From: Hordeum vulgare subsp. vulgare
Taxonomy: Eukaryota > Streptophyta > Magnoliopsida > Poales > Poaceae
Direction: 5' to 3'
NCBI RefSeq assembly: GCF_904849725.1
Contig: NC_058522.1
Coordinates: 454,400,844 to 454,464,843, forward strand
Length of the DNA stretch: 64,000 bases
The notes below the pieces were generated by a model that searched no databases, was not told where the DNA came from, and saw nothing but the letters and a program-made list of their open reading frames with translations. Shown here in pieces: positions 12,225-22,506 of the stretch. Numbering within the stretch: the stretch's first letter is position 1; every line of letters starts with the position of its first letter. The position numbers were made by a program, and so were the translations under genes.

Positions 12225-12236
12225 GAAAGTGGGAGA
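12225..12236 (+). promoter_or_regulatory. Polypurine tract of BARE-1/Angela copy 1
   Basis: GAAAGTGGGAGA directly before the 3' LTR; the expected plus-strand DNA primer. The first bases of the LTR here are TA, not TG, a mutation in the terminal dinucleotide needed for integration. Confidence 0.85.
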
Positions 12237-12237
12237 C

Positions 12238-14001
12238 TATTGGAAATATGCCCTAGAGGCAATAAAAAAATGGTTATTATCATATTTCCTTGTTCATGAT
12301 AATCGTCTATTGTTCATGCTATAATTGTATTAACAGGAAACAGTAATACATGTGTGAATAAATAGATCACAATGTGTCCCTAGCAAGCCTCTAGTTGGCT
12401 AGCTCGTTGATCAATAGATGATCATGGTTTCCTGATCATGGGCATTAGATGTCATTGATAACGGGATCACATCATTGGGAGAATGATGTGATGGACAAGA
12501 CCTAATCCTAAGCATAGCACTAGATCATATTGTTCGTATGCTAAAGCTTTTCTAATGTCAAGTGTCTTTTCCTTCGACCGTGAGATTGTGCAACTCCCGG
12601 ATACCATAGGAGTGCTTTAGGTGTATCAAACGTCACAACGTAACTGGGTGACTATAAAGGTGCACTACGGGTACCTCTGAAAGTGTATGTTGGGTTGGTA
12701 CGAATCGAGATCGGGATTTGTCACTCCGCGTGACAGAGAGGTATCTCTGGGCCCACTCGGTAGAACATCATCATGAGCTCAATGTGACTAAGAAGTTAGT
12801 CACACGATGACGTGCTACGGAACGAGTAAAGAGACTTACCGGTAACGAGATTGAACAAGGTATAGGTATACCGACGATCGAATCTCGGGCAAGTTCTATA
12901 CCGACAGACAAAGGGAATTGTATACGGGATTGATTGAATCCTTGACATCGTGGTTCATCCGATGAGATCATCGTGGAGCAAGTGGGAGCCACCATGGGTA
13001 TCCAGACCCCGCTGATGGTTATTGGCCGGAGCGGTGTCTCGGTCATGTCTGCCTGTCTCCCGAACCCATAGGGTCTACACACTTAAGGTTCGATGACGCT
13101 AGGGTTATAGGGAATTGTTATACGAGGTTACCGAAAGTTGTTCGGAGTCCGGATGAGATCCCGGACGTCCCGAGGAGCTCCGGAATGGTCCGGAGGTAAA
13201 GATTGATATATAGGATGGATGGTTTTGGACACCGAAAATGTTTCGTGCGTCACCGGTGATGTACTGGGACCACCGGTAATGGTCCCGGGGGTCCACCGGG
13301 AGGGGCCACCAGCCCCAAAAGGTAGCATGGGCCAAAAGAGGGAGGGAAACCAGCCCAAAGTGGGCTGGTGCGCCTCCCACAAGGAGGCCCAAGGCGCAGA
13401 AGGTAGAGAGGGGGGGGGAACCCTAGGCGCTGGTGGGCCTAAGGCCCACCTAGGGGTGTGCCACCCCTTCCCCCTGCTGTGGCCGCCGCACCTCCCATCT
13501 GGGGGGGGGGCTTCCGCACCACCTAGGGTGGGAACCCTAGGGGTGGCACCCCCCTCCCCTCCTCCTATATATAGTGGGGATTTTGGGGCTGTTTGACACA
13601 CAGTTTTGCCTCTCCCTCGGCGCAGCCCTGCCCCCCTTCTTGCCCCTCTCCCACGGTGCTTGGCGAAGCCCTGCCGGGAGACCTCGTCTCTCCATCAACA
13701 CCACGCCGTCGTGCTGCCGGAGATCTTCCCCAACCTCTCCCTCCTCCTTGCTGGATCAAGGTGCGGGATGCGTCACCGGGCTGCACGTGTGTTGAACGCG
13801 GAGGTGCCGTGGTTCGGCACTAGATGGGAATCACACCGTGATCTGAATCTCCGCGAGTACGGCTCCATCAACCGCGTTCTAGCAACGCTTCCGCTTAGCG
13901 ATCTTCAAAGGTATGAAGATGCACTCACCCCTCTCTCGGTGCATAGGAAGATCTGAATATGCGTAGGATTTTTTTTTGAATTTATGCTACGTTACCCAAC
14001 A
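12238..14001 (+). repeat. 3' LTR of the BARE-1/Angela copy 1
   Basis: 1764 bp, aligned end to end with the 5' LTR. It starts TATTGG (5' LTR: TGTTGG) and ends CCCAACA, followed by target repeat ATCGA. TATA box at 13566-13573. Open frames at 12771-13956 are LTR shadows. Confidence 0.95.
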
Positions 14002-14091
14002 ATCGACATCGCCAACTAAAATATCATCCCCGCGAATGACACCATGCATCACGTCTTCCTGATATTCGTCTATGTCGTGTATTGGATCCAT
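14002..14091 (-). pseudogene. First coding exon of CACTA gene 2, cut by the BARE-1 insertion
   Basis: An ATG on the minus strand at 14091-14089 opens a frame (MDPIHDIDEYQEDVMHG..) that runs to 14002. There the BARE-1/Angela element is inserted; beyond it the sequence continues at 5179. About 30 codons lie before the break. The acidic start matches the usual beginning of CACTA second-gene products. From 14100 to 14250 the sequence is AT-rich and probably untranslated. Confidence 0.55.
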
Positions 14092-14249
14092 AGTATCTAC
14101 AAATTAATTAAACATAAAAAAACTAAATTAACTAACAAATATATAATCTGTTAATATACATCAAATAATCCACTTAATATTATCGAATATATAATCTGGA
14201 ATACATAAATAATATATCTCCTGAATATAGTAATACATCGAATAATATA

Positions 14250-14680
14250 TAACTGATCAATCAACAAAGAGTCGCCTCTGTACTGAGGCGCGGGCGATGG
14301 ACACCCAAAGAGGAGGGACCATCACTGGATCATAGCTCGGGTTTGATCCCTGAAGAACCTGCCAGGTACTGGAGAACCCGACATCCAACGCCTCCATGTA
14401 GCGACAGACGTGCTCGTCCACCTCCCTGACACGGCGACGTACCTCCTCCTTGGGGGCCGGCACCCTCGGCACCCTCAGTGGCCCCCGCAACTGCCACCAA
14501 AGAAGCTCCGGGTAGACGACGGGAGCCTAGTTCCTTGCCTAGCTGCGCGTCCGGAAGGTAACTCCTCCAGTGCCAGCCCGACGGAGCCCAGTCCCGCACA
14601 TGCTGGCGCCTATCAAGCAGATGGCCGCCACCGAGTCGACAACGAGGACGCTGGCCGGGCATCGTATGTCCTACTATTTA
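14250..14680 (-). other. GC-rich coding-like segment inside the CACTA element, unrecognised
   Basis: A minus-strand open frame at 14257-14490 (PAPKEEVRRRVREVDEHVCR, then a tryptophan/proline-containing tail), with a second frame to about 14662. Base composition stands out from the AT-rich surroundings. It lies between TnpD and gene 2 in the transcription direction of the element. I do not recognise a domain; it may be a captured exon or a decayed element exon. Confidence 0.4.
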
Positions 14681-14715
14681 AATTCCTACTATTTAATAAA
14701 CTTTTCTAAACTTGT

Positions 14716-14810
14716 ATTCCCTCCGTTTCAAAATATAAGACCTTTTAAAGATTTCATCAGAAAACTCTACATACGGAGGAAAATGAGTGAATCTATACTC
14801 TAAAATACCA
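14716..14810. mobile_element. Partial Stowaway-type MITE
   Basis: TATTCCCTCCGTTTCAAAATATAAG.. followed by ACATACGGAGG and GAGTGAATC, the left half of a Thalos-type Stowaway MITE. No matching right end is found. Confidence 0.6.
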
Positions 14811-15300
14811 AAAAAATTGAATCAACTTGTGCACATACATAATGTGGCATTCTTGATAAATCCATTACTAACACTAACAATGTAGTTTCCTTTTTCTCTT
14901 TTGTTTTCTTTTCAAATACATGTCTATTTAGGTCATATACATGGTAACTTTTTTGGAGATATAAGGAACATTTTTTGGTTCATGCTGATTTTTTTTAAAT
15001 ATGTGATTTTTTTTTTGAAATACACATTTTTTGTTTTTTTGGAAATTTTTAAATACACGTTCATTTTTTTGAATGGTATGAAATAGATGTATAAATGTAT
15101 GTAGACATATTATGACATTGTATAAAGTTTTTTGAGAAATCACATGAATGTAACTAAACTTGACAAATATTCTACAATCTACACTACAAATATTCCTCTA
15201 GCATATACACTAAAAATATTTATCTAGCATATACAGTACAAATATTCTACAATCTACAAGAAAATTCACCTATGTACAATCTACAATCTACAAAATATTC
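14811..15300. other. AT-rich stretch with weak tandem repeats
   Basis: T-runs at 14945-15070, then several copies of TACAATCTAC and CTAGCATATACA at about 15170-15300. No gene recognised. Confidence 0.5.
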
Positions 15301-15660
15301 TACAATCTACGATCGATCGAGAGGAGAGGAGAGAGGCTCATCGGCGGCAGGGAGGAGGAAGCGGAGGCGGGGAGGAGCGCGGCACCGGCGATCGACGGGG
15401 AGGAGGGCGCGCGAGGCAGAGGAGCGCGTGACACCGACGACGGGGAAGAGGGCGCGCGCGGGGAGGAGCGCGGCACCGGCGACGGGGAGGAGGGCACCGG
15501 CGAGGAGGAGTGCGTCGACGGCGGCGGGAAGGAGCGCGGCGACGGTGTCGGGGCGTTCGTCCATTGCGCAGCTTGGCGGCGTTGAGGCGTTCGTCAGTTG
15601 TGCAGCGAGAGGAGGAAGAACTGCGGCGATTTGGGTTGAAAATTTCCAACTCCCGCTAAT
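15300..15660. other. GC-rich low-complexity block in the CACTA spacer
   Basis: Repetition of GGAGGAGCGCGGCACCGGCGA-like units gives open frames on both strands (15272-15664 and others) that look accidental. A similar GAGAGGAGAGAGGCTCAT start is seen at about 53710, suggesting both belong to CACTA-type sequence. Confidence 0.5.
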
Positions 15661-15870
15661 ATAGGTGGAGCTTTAGTCCCGGGTCGGGGCTCGAACCGGG
15701 ACCAAAGACCCCCTTTAGTCACGGGTCTAGCCCCGACCCGGGGCTAAAGGCAGTTTTTCGGCAACGCAACAGGCGGGAAGCACGGACCTTTAGTCCCGGG
15801 TCGTGGCTCCACCCGGGACTAAAAGGGGTCTTTGGTCCCGGTTCGAGCCCAGACCCGGAACTAAAGACCT
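15660..15870. repeat. Internal array of CACTA subterminal-like repeats
   Basis: At least four copies of TTTAGTCCCGGGTCGGGGCT-like sequence in direct and inverted orientation, including CCGGGACCAAAGA. They resemble the element's subterminal repeats but lie ~19 kb from either end of the present sequence. Confidence 0.75.
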
Positions 15871-16011
15871 GGGGTTGGCGACACGCAAAGTTTCGTCCCA
15901 CCTAGCTTGTCGAGAGGAGCTAGGACTGGTTTATAAGCCCCGGTGCCCCCACCATCTCGAGCTTCTCTCAAACGCAGGCTTACGGGTCTAAACGCACTCT
16001 CTCTGTCTAAA

Positions 16012-16123
16012 TTTGAAAATAGATGCGAATTTAAAGACAAAATTCAACCTAAATTTAAAATGCAAACTGCTGCACTTTGAATTCAGGTTGAATTTTATCT
16101 ATAAATTCGCATATATTTTCAAT
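16012..16123. repeat. Long inverted repeat (hairpin)
   Basis: Arms at about 16012-16056 and 16079-16123, near-perfect reverse complements (left arm contains GCGAATTTAAAGACAAAATT, right arm AATTTTATCTATAAATTCGC), with a ~22-nt loop. Transcribed RNA would form a stem of roughly 44 bp. Confidence 0.8.
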
Positions 16124-16430
16124 TTTTTCCATTATTTTTGTTTTGTTTTTTGCTTTATTTATTTTGTTTTTTCCTACTTACAGCTAAATACTTACATCTA
16201 AATATTTAGTTTTCGAATAATTTACATTTAAATTCTTTGAAATTTGTGAAAAATTATTTTCATAGTTTTCTATTAAAGATTTTAACAAAAAAACTTTATG
16301 AAAATTCTTTCAAATTGATTTTTTTGTTTCTTTTTATATAATGTTTTACTTGATTCTTTTTAACAAATATACAGTTTGATCATTTTAGTCGATTATTTTT
16401 AATTCATTTTTTTAGTTAATGTCTTAATTC

Positions 16431-17575
16431 AAAAACACTACAAATGAACTCTGAAAATGTTAAAAGTTGGCATGGTATCATCATCTCATCCACATAGCAT
16501 GTGCTAAAAAGTTGAGAGGGTTACGACAAAATTTGGATGCACTTCGTGTACAAAATGGACAATCTATTTCGAAGTATTAGGGTTTCGAACGAGAACTCAT
16601 GTGTTATAGAGGGATTTCAGTTTTTTAAACTTATTTGAACTCCATAAAATTTGTGTGTTCAAAATACACCATTCAAAGGCACATCACAAATTTTCAACAA
16701 TTTCTCACTTCATTTGGTATTTTTCGTGCATTTACTTATTTTTTTGAGCTAATTGACCCTGAAATTGAAAAGCACTACAAATGAACTCTGAAAATGTTGA
16801 AAGTTGGCATGATATCATAATTTCACCCACATAGCATGTTCTACAAAGTTGTGAGGGTTACAATAAAAACTGGATGCACTTCGTGTACAAAATGGACAAT
16901 CTCTTTCGAAGTATTGTGGTTTCAAACGAGCAAAGAGATTTCTTTTTTGAACTTATTTGAACTCCATACTTTTTGTGTGTTAAAAGTGCACCATTCAAAG
17001 GCACATCACAAATTTTCAACAATTTTTGACTTCATTTGGTATTTTTCGTGCATTTACTTATTTTTTAGCTAATTGACCCTGAAATTGAAAAGCACTACAA
17101 ATGAACTCTGAGAATGTTGAAAGTTAGCATGGTATCATCATTTCACCCATATAGCATGTGCTAAAAAGTTGAGAGGGTTACGACAAAAACTGGATGCACT
17201 TCGTGTATAAAACGGACAATCTCTTTCGAAGTATTAGGGTTTCGAACGAGAACTCATCTGTTACAAAGGAATTTATTTATTTTGAACTTATTTTAACTCC
17301 ATACTGTTTGTGTGTTCAAAATGCACCATTCAAAGGCACACCACAAATTTTCAACAATCTCTGACTTCATTTGGTATTTTTCGTGCATTTACTTATTATT
17401 ATTTTTAGCTAATTGACCCTGAAATTGAAAAGCACTACAAATGAACTCTGAAAATGTTGAAAGTTGGCATGGTATCATCATTTCACACACATAGCATGTG
17501 CTAAAAAGTTGAGAGGGTTACGACAAAAACTGGATGCATTTCGTGTACAAAATGGACAATCTCTTTTGAAGTATC
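16431..17575. repeat. Four tandem copies of a ~330-bp unit in the CACTA spacer
   Basis: The unit beginning CACTACAAATGAACTCTGA starts at about 16436, 16773, 17093 and 17433 and ends with CTTTCGAAGTATTAGGGTTTC-type sequence; the fourth copy is truncated near 17575. Copies differ by a few percent. The block lies directly 3' of the transposase gene in the element's orientation. No coding potential. Confidence 0.9.
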
Positions 17576-17577
17576 AT

Positions 17578-17635
17578 TAGTACACATCACATAAAGTTTA
17601 ATACATTAGTACACATCACATAAAGTTTAATACAT
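17578..17635. repeat. Perfect 29-bp tandem duplication
   Basis: TAGTACACATCACATAAAGT... (29 bp) occurs twice without change, at 17578-17606 and 17607-17635, between the large tandem block and the stop of TnpD. Confidence 0.95.
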
Positions 17636-17663
17636 TACATAGATTTATATTTCGATCCCTTGC

Positions 17664-18430
17664 CTATGATCGCTTTGGCCATAACCATGGAGCATCTTCA
17701 TTATTTAATAGGATGATTGGGTCAATTTTGACCATGAAGGGCGGAATTTCATCAAACTTATTATAATCTGCTCACATGTCTGTCTTGTCCTCGATCCCCA
17801 CGATGTTTCTTTTCCCTGAAAGAACTATGTGACGCTTTGGCTCATCGTATGATGTATTCATTTGCTTATTTTTTCTTTTTTTGGTCTGGAGGGCATGTCT
17901 TTCACGTAGAAAACCTGAGCCACATCATTGGCTAGGATGAATGACTCGTCTCCGTAACCAAGATTCTTGAGATCAACTATTGTCATTCCGTACAACTGGT
18001 CTACCTTTACCCCTTCTCCATTCATGTTCACCCAACTATACCGAAACAAAGGGACCTTAAAAGTAGGTCCGTAGTCAAGTTCCCATATCCCCTCTATGTA
18101 ACCATAGTATGTGTATTTTTTTCATTCTCGTCTGTCGCATCATAGCGGACACCACTGTTTTGGTTGGTGCTCTTTTTATCTTGGGCGATCGTGTAAAATG
18201 TATTCCCGTTTATCTCGTACCCTTGGAAATGTAATACACTCGAAGAAGGTGACGCGACCAACAAGTAGAGTTGACCTCCAACAGTGTTGTCATTCATGAG
18301 ACGTGCTCGCAACCAACTGCCGAAAGTATCCATGTGTTTTTCTTCAATCCAGGAGATAGCCTTCCCCAGGAGCTCGGAGCGTACAAAATTCTTGTGCTCC
18401 TCGCTATACGAAGCCATGAAGGTGGAACTT
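17664..18430 (-). pseudogene. CACTA TnpD transposase, C-terminal part (DUF4216)
   Basis: Minus-strand continuation of the transposase, ending at TAG 17664-17666. The segment 18094-18430 has the pattern EEHKNFVRSE, then ..W...FGSWLRARLMND, then GYEINGNTFYT and KSTNQNSGVR. The segment 17858-18049 has VNMNGEGVKVDQLYGMT, LKNLGYGDESF and AQVFYVKD, the DUF4216 domain that ends plant CACTA TnpD proteins. Frame shifts occur near 18090 and 17850. The sequence joins the 5' part at 30696-33360 once the Sirevirus and one AACTT are ignored. Confidence 0.87.
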
Positions 18431-18756
18431 TGTTGAGGCATAATTTATGCCTAAGTAATTTTGGTGATTGATGACAGTATCGTACAGGACTAATCGTGTG
18501 TGTCAAGGTTTCAGGCAACATTCGTCAACGGCACAAGACGACACGACTCCTCTCTTCGGGAACGGAAGCACGGCGCTATCCTAGATTCTCTTCATTTGAG
18601 TCATAGGAAAGCCGTACTATTAAGAGGGGATCCGTAGTGGAAAGGTTTGGGTGGAATCTATCTTTGCACACGCACACCTCTATTTTCTCCCTTTCCTTTA
18701 TCGTTGGAGCGGCCCTCGCCGGTTTGTTCTCTGCGTCTCGGCAAAATGGTCCCCAG

Positions 18757-19122
18757 CGGTAGTACCGCTGGTCCCAGCGGTAGTACCGCTGGACTGCCAG
18801 CGGTAGTACCGCTGCAGCCAGCGGTAGTACCGCTAGCTGGCGGTAGTACCGCCCCTGGTCAGCGGTAGTACCGCTGGCCAGCGGTAGTACCGCCCCTGGT
18901 CAGCGGTAGTACCGCTCCAGGTGCCCTGTTCCACCTACCTAGCGGTAGTTCGTGGACGGACCCTTGTGCGAAGACTTTCCCGGCGGTAGTAGTGTTTATG
19001 CACTACCAAGGGCCAGCGGTAGTACCACTGGTTTCAGCGGTAGTACCGCTGGTGCCAGCGGTAGTACCGCTGGAAGCCCCAGCGGTAGTACCGCTCCTTC
19101 TCAGCGGTAGTACCGCTGGATC
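18757..19122 (+). repeat. Array of 13-bp palindromes GCGGTAGTACCGC (LTR orientation)
   Basis: Twelve perfect copies and one with a single change (GCGGTAGTACCAC) in 366 bp, plus two half units. Arms GCGGTA and TACCGC are reverse complements around one central base, always G on this strand. Spacing is irregular (4 to 60 bp). Confidence 0.95.
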
Positions 19123-19163
19123 TCGGGCAGAGAGTGGGAAAACGGTCTGAATTTTCCCCCCAC

Positions 19164-19171
19164 TATATAAA
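19164..19171 (+). promoter_or_regulatory. TATA box of the Sirevirus 5' LTR
   Basis: TATATAAA followed by GGG, about 40 bp after the palindrome array and a conserved AACGGTCTGAATTTT box. The same layout occurs at 29956-29963 and 52631-52638. Confidence 0.75.
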
Positions 19172-19906
19172 GGGTTCTTCTAGCTGAGGAACTCTATCTC
19201 TTACCTCTCTAAGCTCCATTGTTGCTCCACAAGCTTAAAAGTGCCCGATCTCTCTCCCTAGCCAATCAAACTTGTTGATTCTTTAGGGATTAGTTGAGAA
19301 GGCCTAGATTCACACTTCCACCAAGAGAAAAGTTGATTCCCCCACCTATCCCTTGCGGATCTTGTTACTCTTGGGTGTTTGAGCATCCTAGACGGTTGAG
19401 GTCACCTCGAAGCCATATTCCATTGTGGTGAAGCTTCGTGGTATTGTTGGGAGCCTCCAATCTTTGTGTGGAGTTGCCCCAACCTTGTTTGTAAAGGTTC
19501 GGTCGCCGCCTTCAAGGGCACCTATAGTGGAATCACGGTACCTTGCATCGTGCGAGGACGTGAGGAGAATACGGTGGCCTTAGTGGCTTTTTGGGGAGCA
19601 TTGTGCCTCCACGCCGCTCCAACGGAGACGTACTTCCTGTTAAAGGGAAGGAACTTCGGTAACACATCCTCGTCTCCATCGGTTCCACTTGTGGTTATCT
19701 CTAACCTTTACTTTGTATTTGCTCTTACTTGTGACTATATCTTACTTGTCTTATTAAGTCTTGTTGGTAGCTTCTATTGGGGTCACCTCTTTGTCATATT
19801 ATTTGAGCACTCGTTTAGTGTTTTCCTTAACTTGTTAAGATTAGTTAAAAAGTGGTCGTTGTCTATTCACCCCCCCCCTCTAGCCAACCATATCGATCCT
19901 TTCAAT

Positions 19907-19918
19907 TGGTATCAGAGC
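19907..19918 (+). promoter_or_regulatory. Primer-binding site of the Sirevirus
   Basis: TGGTATCAGAGC, a perfect 12-base complement to the 3' end of initiator tRNA-Met, two bases after the 5' LTR. Confidence 0.95.
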
Positions 19919-19955
19919 TACGTCTCTTTATTAAGGGTTTAACCACCCGAAGAGT

Positions 19956-22502
19956 ATGGAAGGCGGAGAGGAAGTTAACCGTGGACAACCCGAAGACATG
20001 GACTTGACTTCGATCACAAGGGACGACTTGAATACGGCTATGGCCGCCCTCAAGACGTCCTTGACGAGCGAAGTCAAAACCATGCTTAAAGAATTAATTG
20101 ATGGTCTTAAAAGTTCACCCGAACCGGCTTTAGTGGTTAAACCCACCATTTCCGATTCGGAGGCCAACTCCTCTAAGGAAGCGGCTAAAGGTATGCAACC
20201 TGCTTCACCTCACGAAAAGGATGGGACTGGAACCTATGCTTCGGTTCCACCTCCCATGACATATGGAGGACCCGTTCTCGCACCTCGTCTTAATCCAGTT
20301 GGTCCTCCTCCTAAACTTGTAAAAGGTGACTTTGCTAGCTGGGTATTTTCTATTAAGTCTCATTTGAATCACAGCTCAACAAACTTATGGAGAATTATCG
20401 AGCAAGGATATTACCCCCATGACCCAAGCAACCTCACTCCAAGAGAAGATGCAGACAATCAATATAATCACTCTGCGCTGTTTATTCTCCAGTCTGCTGT
20501 GCCACCTGAAGATCTTCCCCACTTACGTCCCTTCACATTGGCCAAGGATTGTTGGGAGCATATTATGGTGTTGTATAAGGGAAGCTCAAGTATTCAACGA
20601 TCCAACTATGAAGTAATACTTGATCAGGCCGATGAGTTTGTGATGAAGGAAGAAGAAGACCCTCGTGATCTCTATCGGAGGGTGACTGCTATTGCTGTGG
20701 CACTAAAGGACCATGGGAGTAAGGATGTGGATGACACTTGGGTCAAGCGCAAGTTTCTGAAAGCCATCATGCCTTTCAACAAAGCCATGTCATCTGTCAT
20801 TCGTCAGCGGCCAGACTTCCACTCCTTGTCTTCCAGTGAAGTGTTGGATGAGTTCATTGCTATGTCAATCATGAACGAAACAGCCGACAATGCACTTGCT
20901 CGTGTCCGATCAAAAACCACTTCACCCAAACTTGCGTTAAAGGCAAGAGCAATGCTTGAAGAGGAAGAAGAAGATGAGGAAGAGGAGAGCTGCCCTGAAG
21001 ACACAAAGTATGCCTATCATGAGCACATGGCTCTTGCATCAAGGCAATTTTGGGGAAATAAAAGGAACTCAAGACCAACCTTCAACAAGAACAACTCAAG
21101 TGGATTCAAACCCAAACAACGAGTAAGGACATGTTATAACTGTGGCAACGTGAGTCACTTCGTGGCAGAGTGCCCCTATGAGAAGAGAGAAGACAACGGA
21201 GGCAAGCTCATTCGCAAAGACAAAACCAAATCATATCCAATCAAGAACAACTTTGTGAAGAAACCTCACCCAAAAGGAATGGTGGCCCTGGAGGAGTATC
21301 CCTCTGATGATGATGATGATGATGATGATGATACAGTGGCAACGGCAACTGTTGCTATAGCCACTACCCCTTCCCAGAAGGTGTCTCTCTTCAACGCCCC
21401 CAACGAGAACCACATCACCAAGTGCCTCATGGCAAAAGGTACCAATCAGGTAACTCCTATCATTAAGACCAACATTGCTTCTGCTCCTTCATTGCTAAAT
21501 TGTGTAGAAGAGAGTGATGTTGGAGAACTTAATGAGCATGATCTTGATAAGTTTCTATGCACTATTAAGGGAGAAACCAAGAAGCATTTTGTTGCTCTCT
21601 TAGAACAACTGGGTGAGGCTACTGACCTCATTGAGTCTCATGAGGAGACCATCTCCGAGCTTCATGGACATAGCCGTGACTATGCCGATGAAATTGCCAA
21701 ATTATCTAGTACTCTAGAAGATGAGCGCACTCTTCGTTTGGCTCTTGAGGAGTCATATAACGATGACTGCACTAAAATGCAAAAGAAACTAGATCATGAT
21801 GTTGTTCTTACTCGCATGCTTAAATCTGAAAAGTATGCTCTTGAGGTTGGCCGTGACAGACTCAAAGAAGAGTTTGATATACTTGACAAGGCCCACAAAG
21901 CCTTGAAGGGTGTTCATTTCACTCTGAAAGAGTCTCATGATCAACTCCAAGCAAAGCTTACCAAGGAGATCTCTACTTGTCCTCCCTTTGTGTTAATTGA
22001 TAATACTTGTGCAACTAACCCCTGTTGTGAGCATGTTCATCTTGTGGAGGAAAATGCCAAGTTAAAGGAGAAACTTGAGAAGGGCCTTGTGTCATGCAGA
22101 CAAGGTGAGAAGAGTCTGAACGATCTCTTGAGCACTCAAAAGGGTGTTGTAGGAAAGGAAGGACTTGGACTTACCTCTAAGTCAAAAGGTAAAAGAAAGA
22201 ACAAGAACAAACGATCTCTCACTCTCATGGACATCTTTGTCAAGGAGGGTGAGGGGACTCAGAAGGTGAACAGGAACAAGGTGGACTATGGAAACCCCAA
22301 GCAGGCCAAAACCGCTCTTACTAACACAGCCGGCAAACTCAATTCCTCTTATGTATTACGTTGTGCTAGTGATGGGCATGTTTATGCCAGATTTGTTGGT
22401 TCCTACGATGGGGATATTAAATGGGCTATCTGGGTTCCTAAGACCCTTGTCTCTAACATGAAAGGACCCATTAAAAAATGGGTACCTAAAACCAAGCCTT
22501 GA
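19956..22502 (+). CDS. gag: Sirevirus Gag (848 aa)
   Basis: The structural protein of the virus-like particle. ATG at 19956, only 38 bases after the primer site, is the first in frame. Residues ~115-320 match the Copia gag family (UBN2-like: WVFSIKSHL.., [14 protein letters not shown].., [11 protein letters not shown]). A CCHC nucleic-acid knuckle ([14 protein letters not shown]) is at ~393-406. An acidic run of aspartates at ~450-460 comes from a GAT repeat. Then follows a long helical, leucine/glutamate-rich region (~510-720) typical of the extended Gag of sireviruses, and a lysine-rich segment (~730-745). The frame is uninterrupted. It ends at TGA 22500-22502, before the protease, which lies in another frame. 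Confidence 0.92.
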   Translation: MEGGEEVNRGQPEDMDLTSITRDDLNTAMAALKTSLTSEVKTMLKELIDGLKSSPEPALVVKPTISDSEANSSKEAAKGMQPASPHEKDGTGTYASVPPPMTYGGPVLAPRLNPVGPPPKLVKGDFASWVFSIKSHLNHSSTNLWRIIEQGYYPHDPSNLTPREDADNQYNHSALFILQSAVPPEDLPHLRPFTLAKDCWEHIMVLYKGSSSIQRSNYEVILDQADEFVMKEEEDPRDLYRRVTAIAVALKDHGSKDVDDTWVKRKFLKAIMPFNKAMSSVIRQRPDFHSLSSSEVLDEFIAMSIMNETADNALARVRSKTTSPKLALKARAMLEEEEEDEEEESCPEDTKYAYHEHMALASRQFWGNKRNSRPTFNKNNSSGFKPKQRVRTCYNCGNVSHFVAECPYEKREDNGGKLIRKDKTKSYPIKNNFVKKPHPKGMVALEEYPSDDDDDDDDDTVATATVAIATTPSQKVSLFNAPNENHITKCLMAKGTNQVTPIIKTNIASAPSLLNCVEESDVGELNEHDLDKFLCTIKGETKKHFVALLEQLGEATDLIESHEETISELHGHSRDYADEIAKLSSTLEDERTLRLALEESYNDDCTKMQKKLDHDVVLTRMLKSEKYALEVGRDRLKEEFDILDKAHKALKGVHFTLKESHDQLQAKLTKEISTCPPFVLIDNTCATNPCCEHVHLVEENAKLKEKLEKGLVSCRQGEKSLNDLLSTQKGVVGKEGLGLTSKSKGKRKNKNKRSLTLMDIFVKEGEGTQKVNRNKVDYGNPKQAKTALTNTAGKLNSSYVLRCASDGHVYARFVGSYDGDIKWAIWVPKTLVSNMKGPIKKWVPKTKP

Positions 22503-22506
22503 TCTA

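Larger units (their letters stand above)
5180..14001 (+). mobile_element. BARE-1/Angela/WIS-type Copia LTR retrotransposon, full length, coding region broken
   Basis: Two LTRs (5180-6965 and 12238-14001), a primer-binding site, a gag-pol frame in Copia order (integrase before reverse transcriptase), and a polypurine tract. The 5-bp target repeat ATCGA stands at 5175-5179 and 14002-14006. The LTR start TGTTGGAAATATGCCCTAGA is that of the BARE-1/Angela/WIS group of Triticeae. It sits inside the first coding exon of CACTA gene 2. The LTRs differ by roughly 2% by eye plus small indels, and pol has three in-frame stops, so it is clearly older than the Sirevirus at 18431-30695. Confidence 0.95.
18431..19904 (+). 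repeat. 5' LTR of the Sirevirus
   Basis: 1474 bp, TGTTGAGG...TCCTTTCA. A palindrome array occupies 18757-19122, followed by TATATAAA at 19164-19171. Open frames at 18647-18868 and 19466-19942 lie in the LTR and are probably not genes. Confidence 0.95.

Noticed and set aside
15272..15664. 130-codon arginine/alanine-rich ORF
   Set aside because: Generated by GGAGGAGCGCGGC repeats; frames are equally open on the opposite strand.
18757..19122. Repeat-spacer look of the palindrome array, CRISPR-like
   Set aside because: Units are 13 bp, spacing is irregular, spacers repeat, and the array sits in the LTR of a plant retrotransposon. No cas genes are present.
19466..19942. 158-codon ORF with hydrophobic C-terminus in the Sirevirus LTR
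   Set aside because: A related frame occurs in the 53183-53503 LTR, but the third LTR family has a stop in the same block, so protein conservation is not supported; the conserved block is reported as nucleotide-level.
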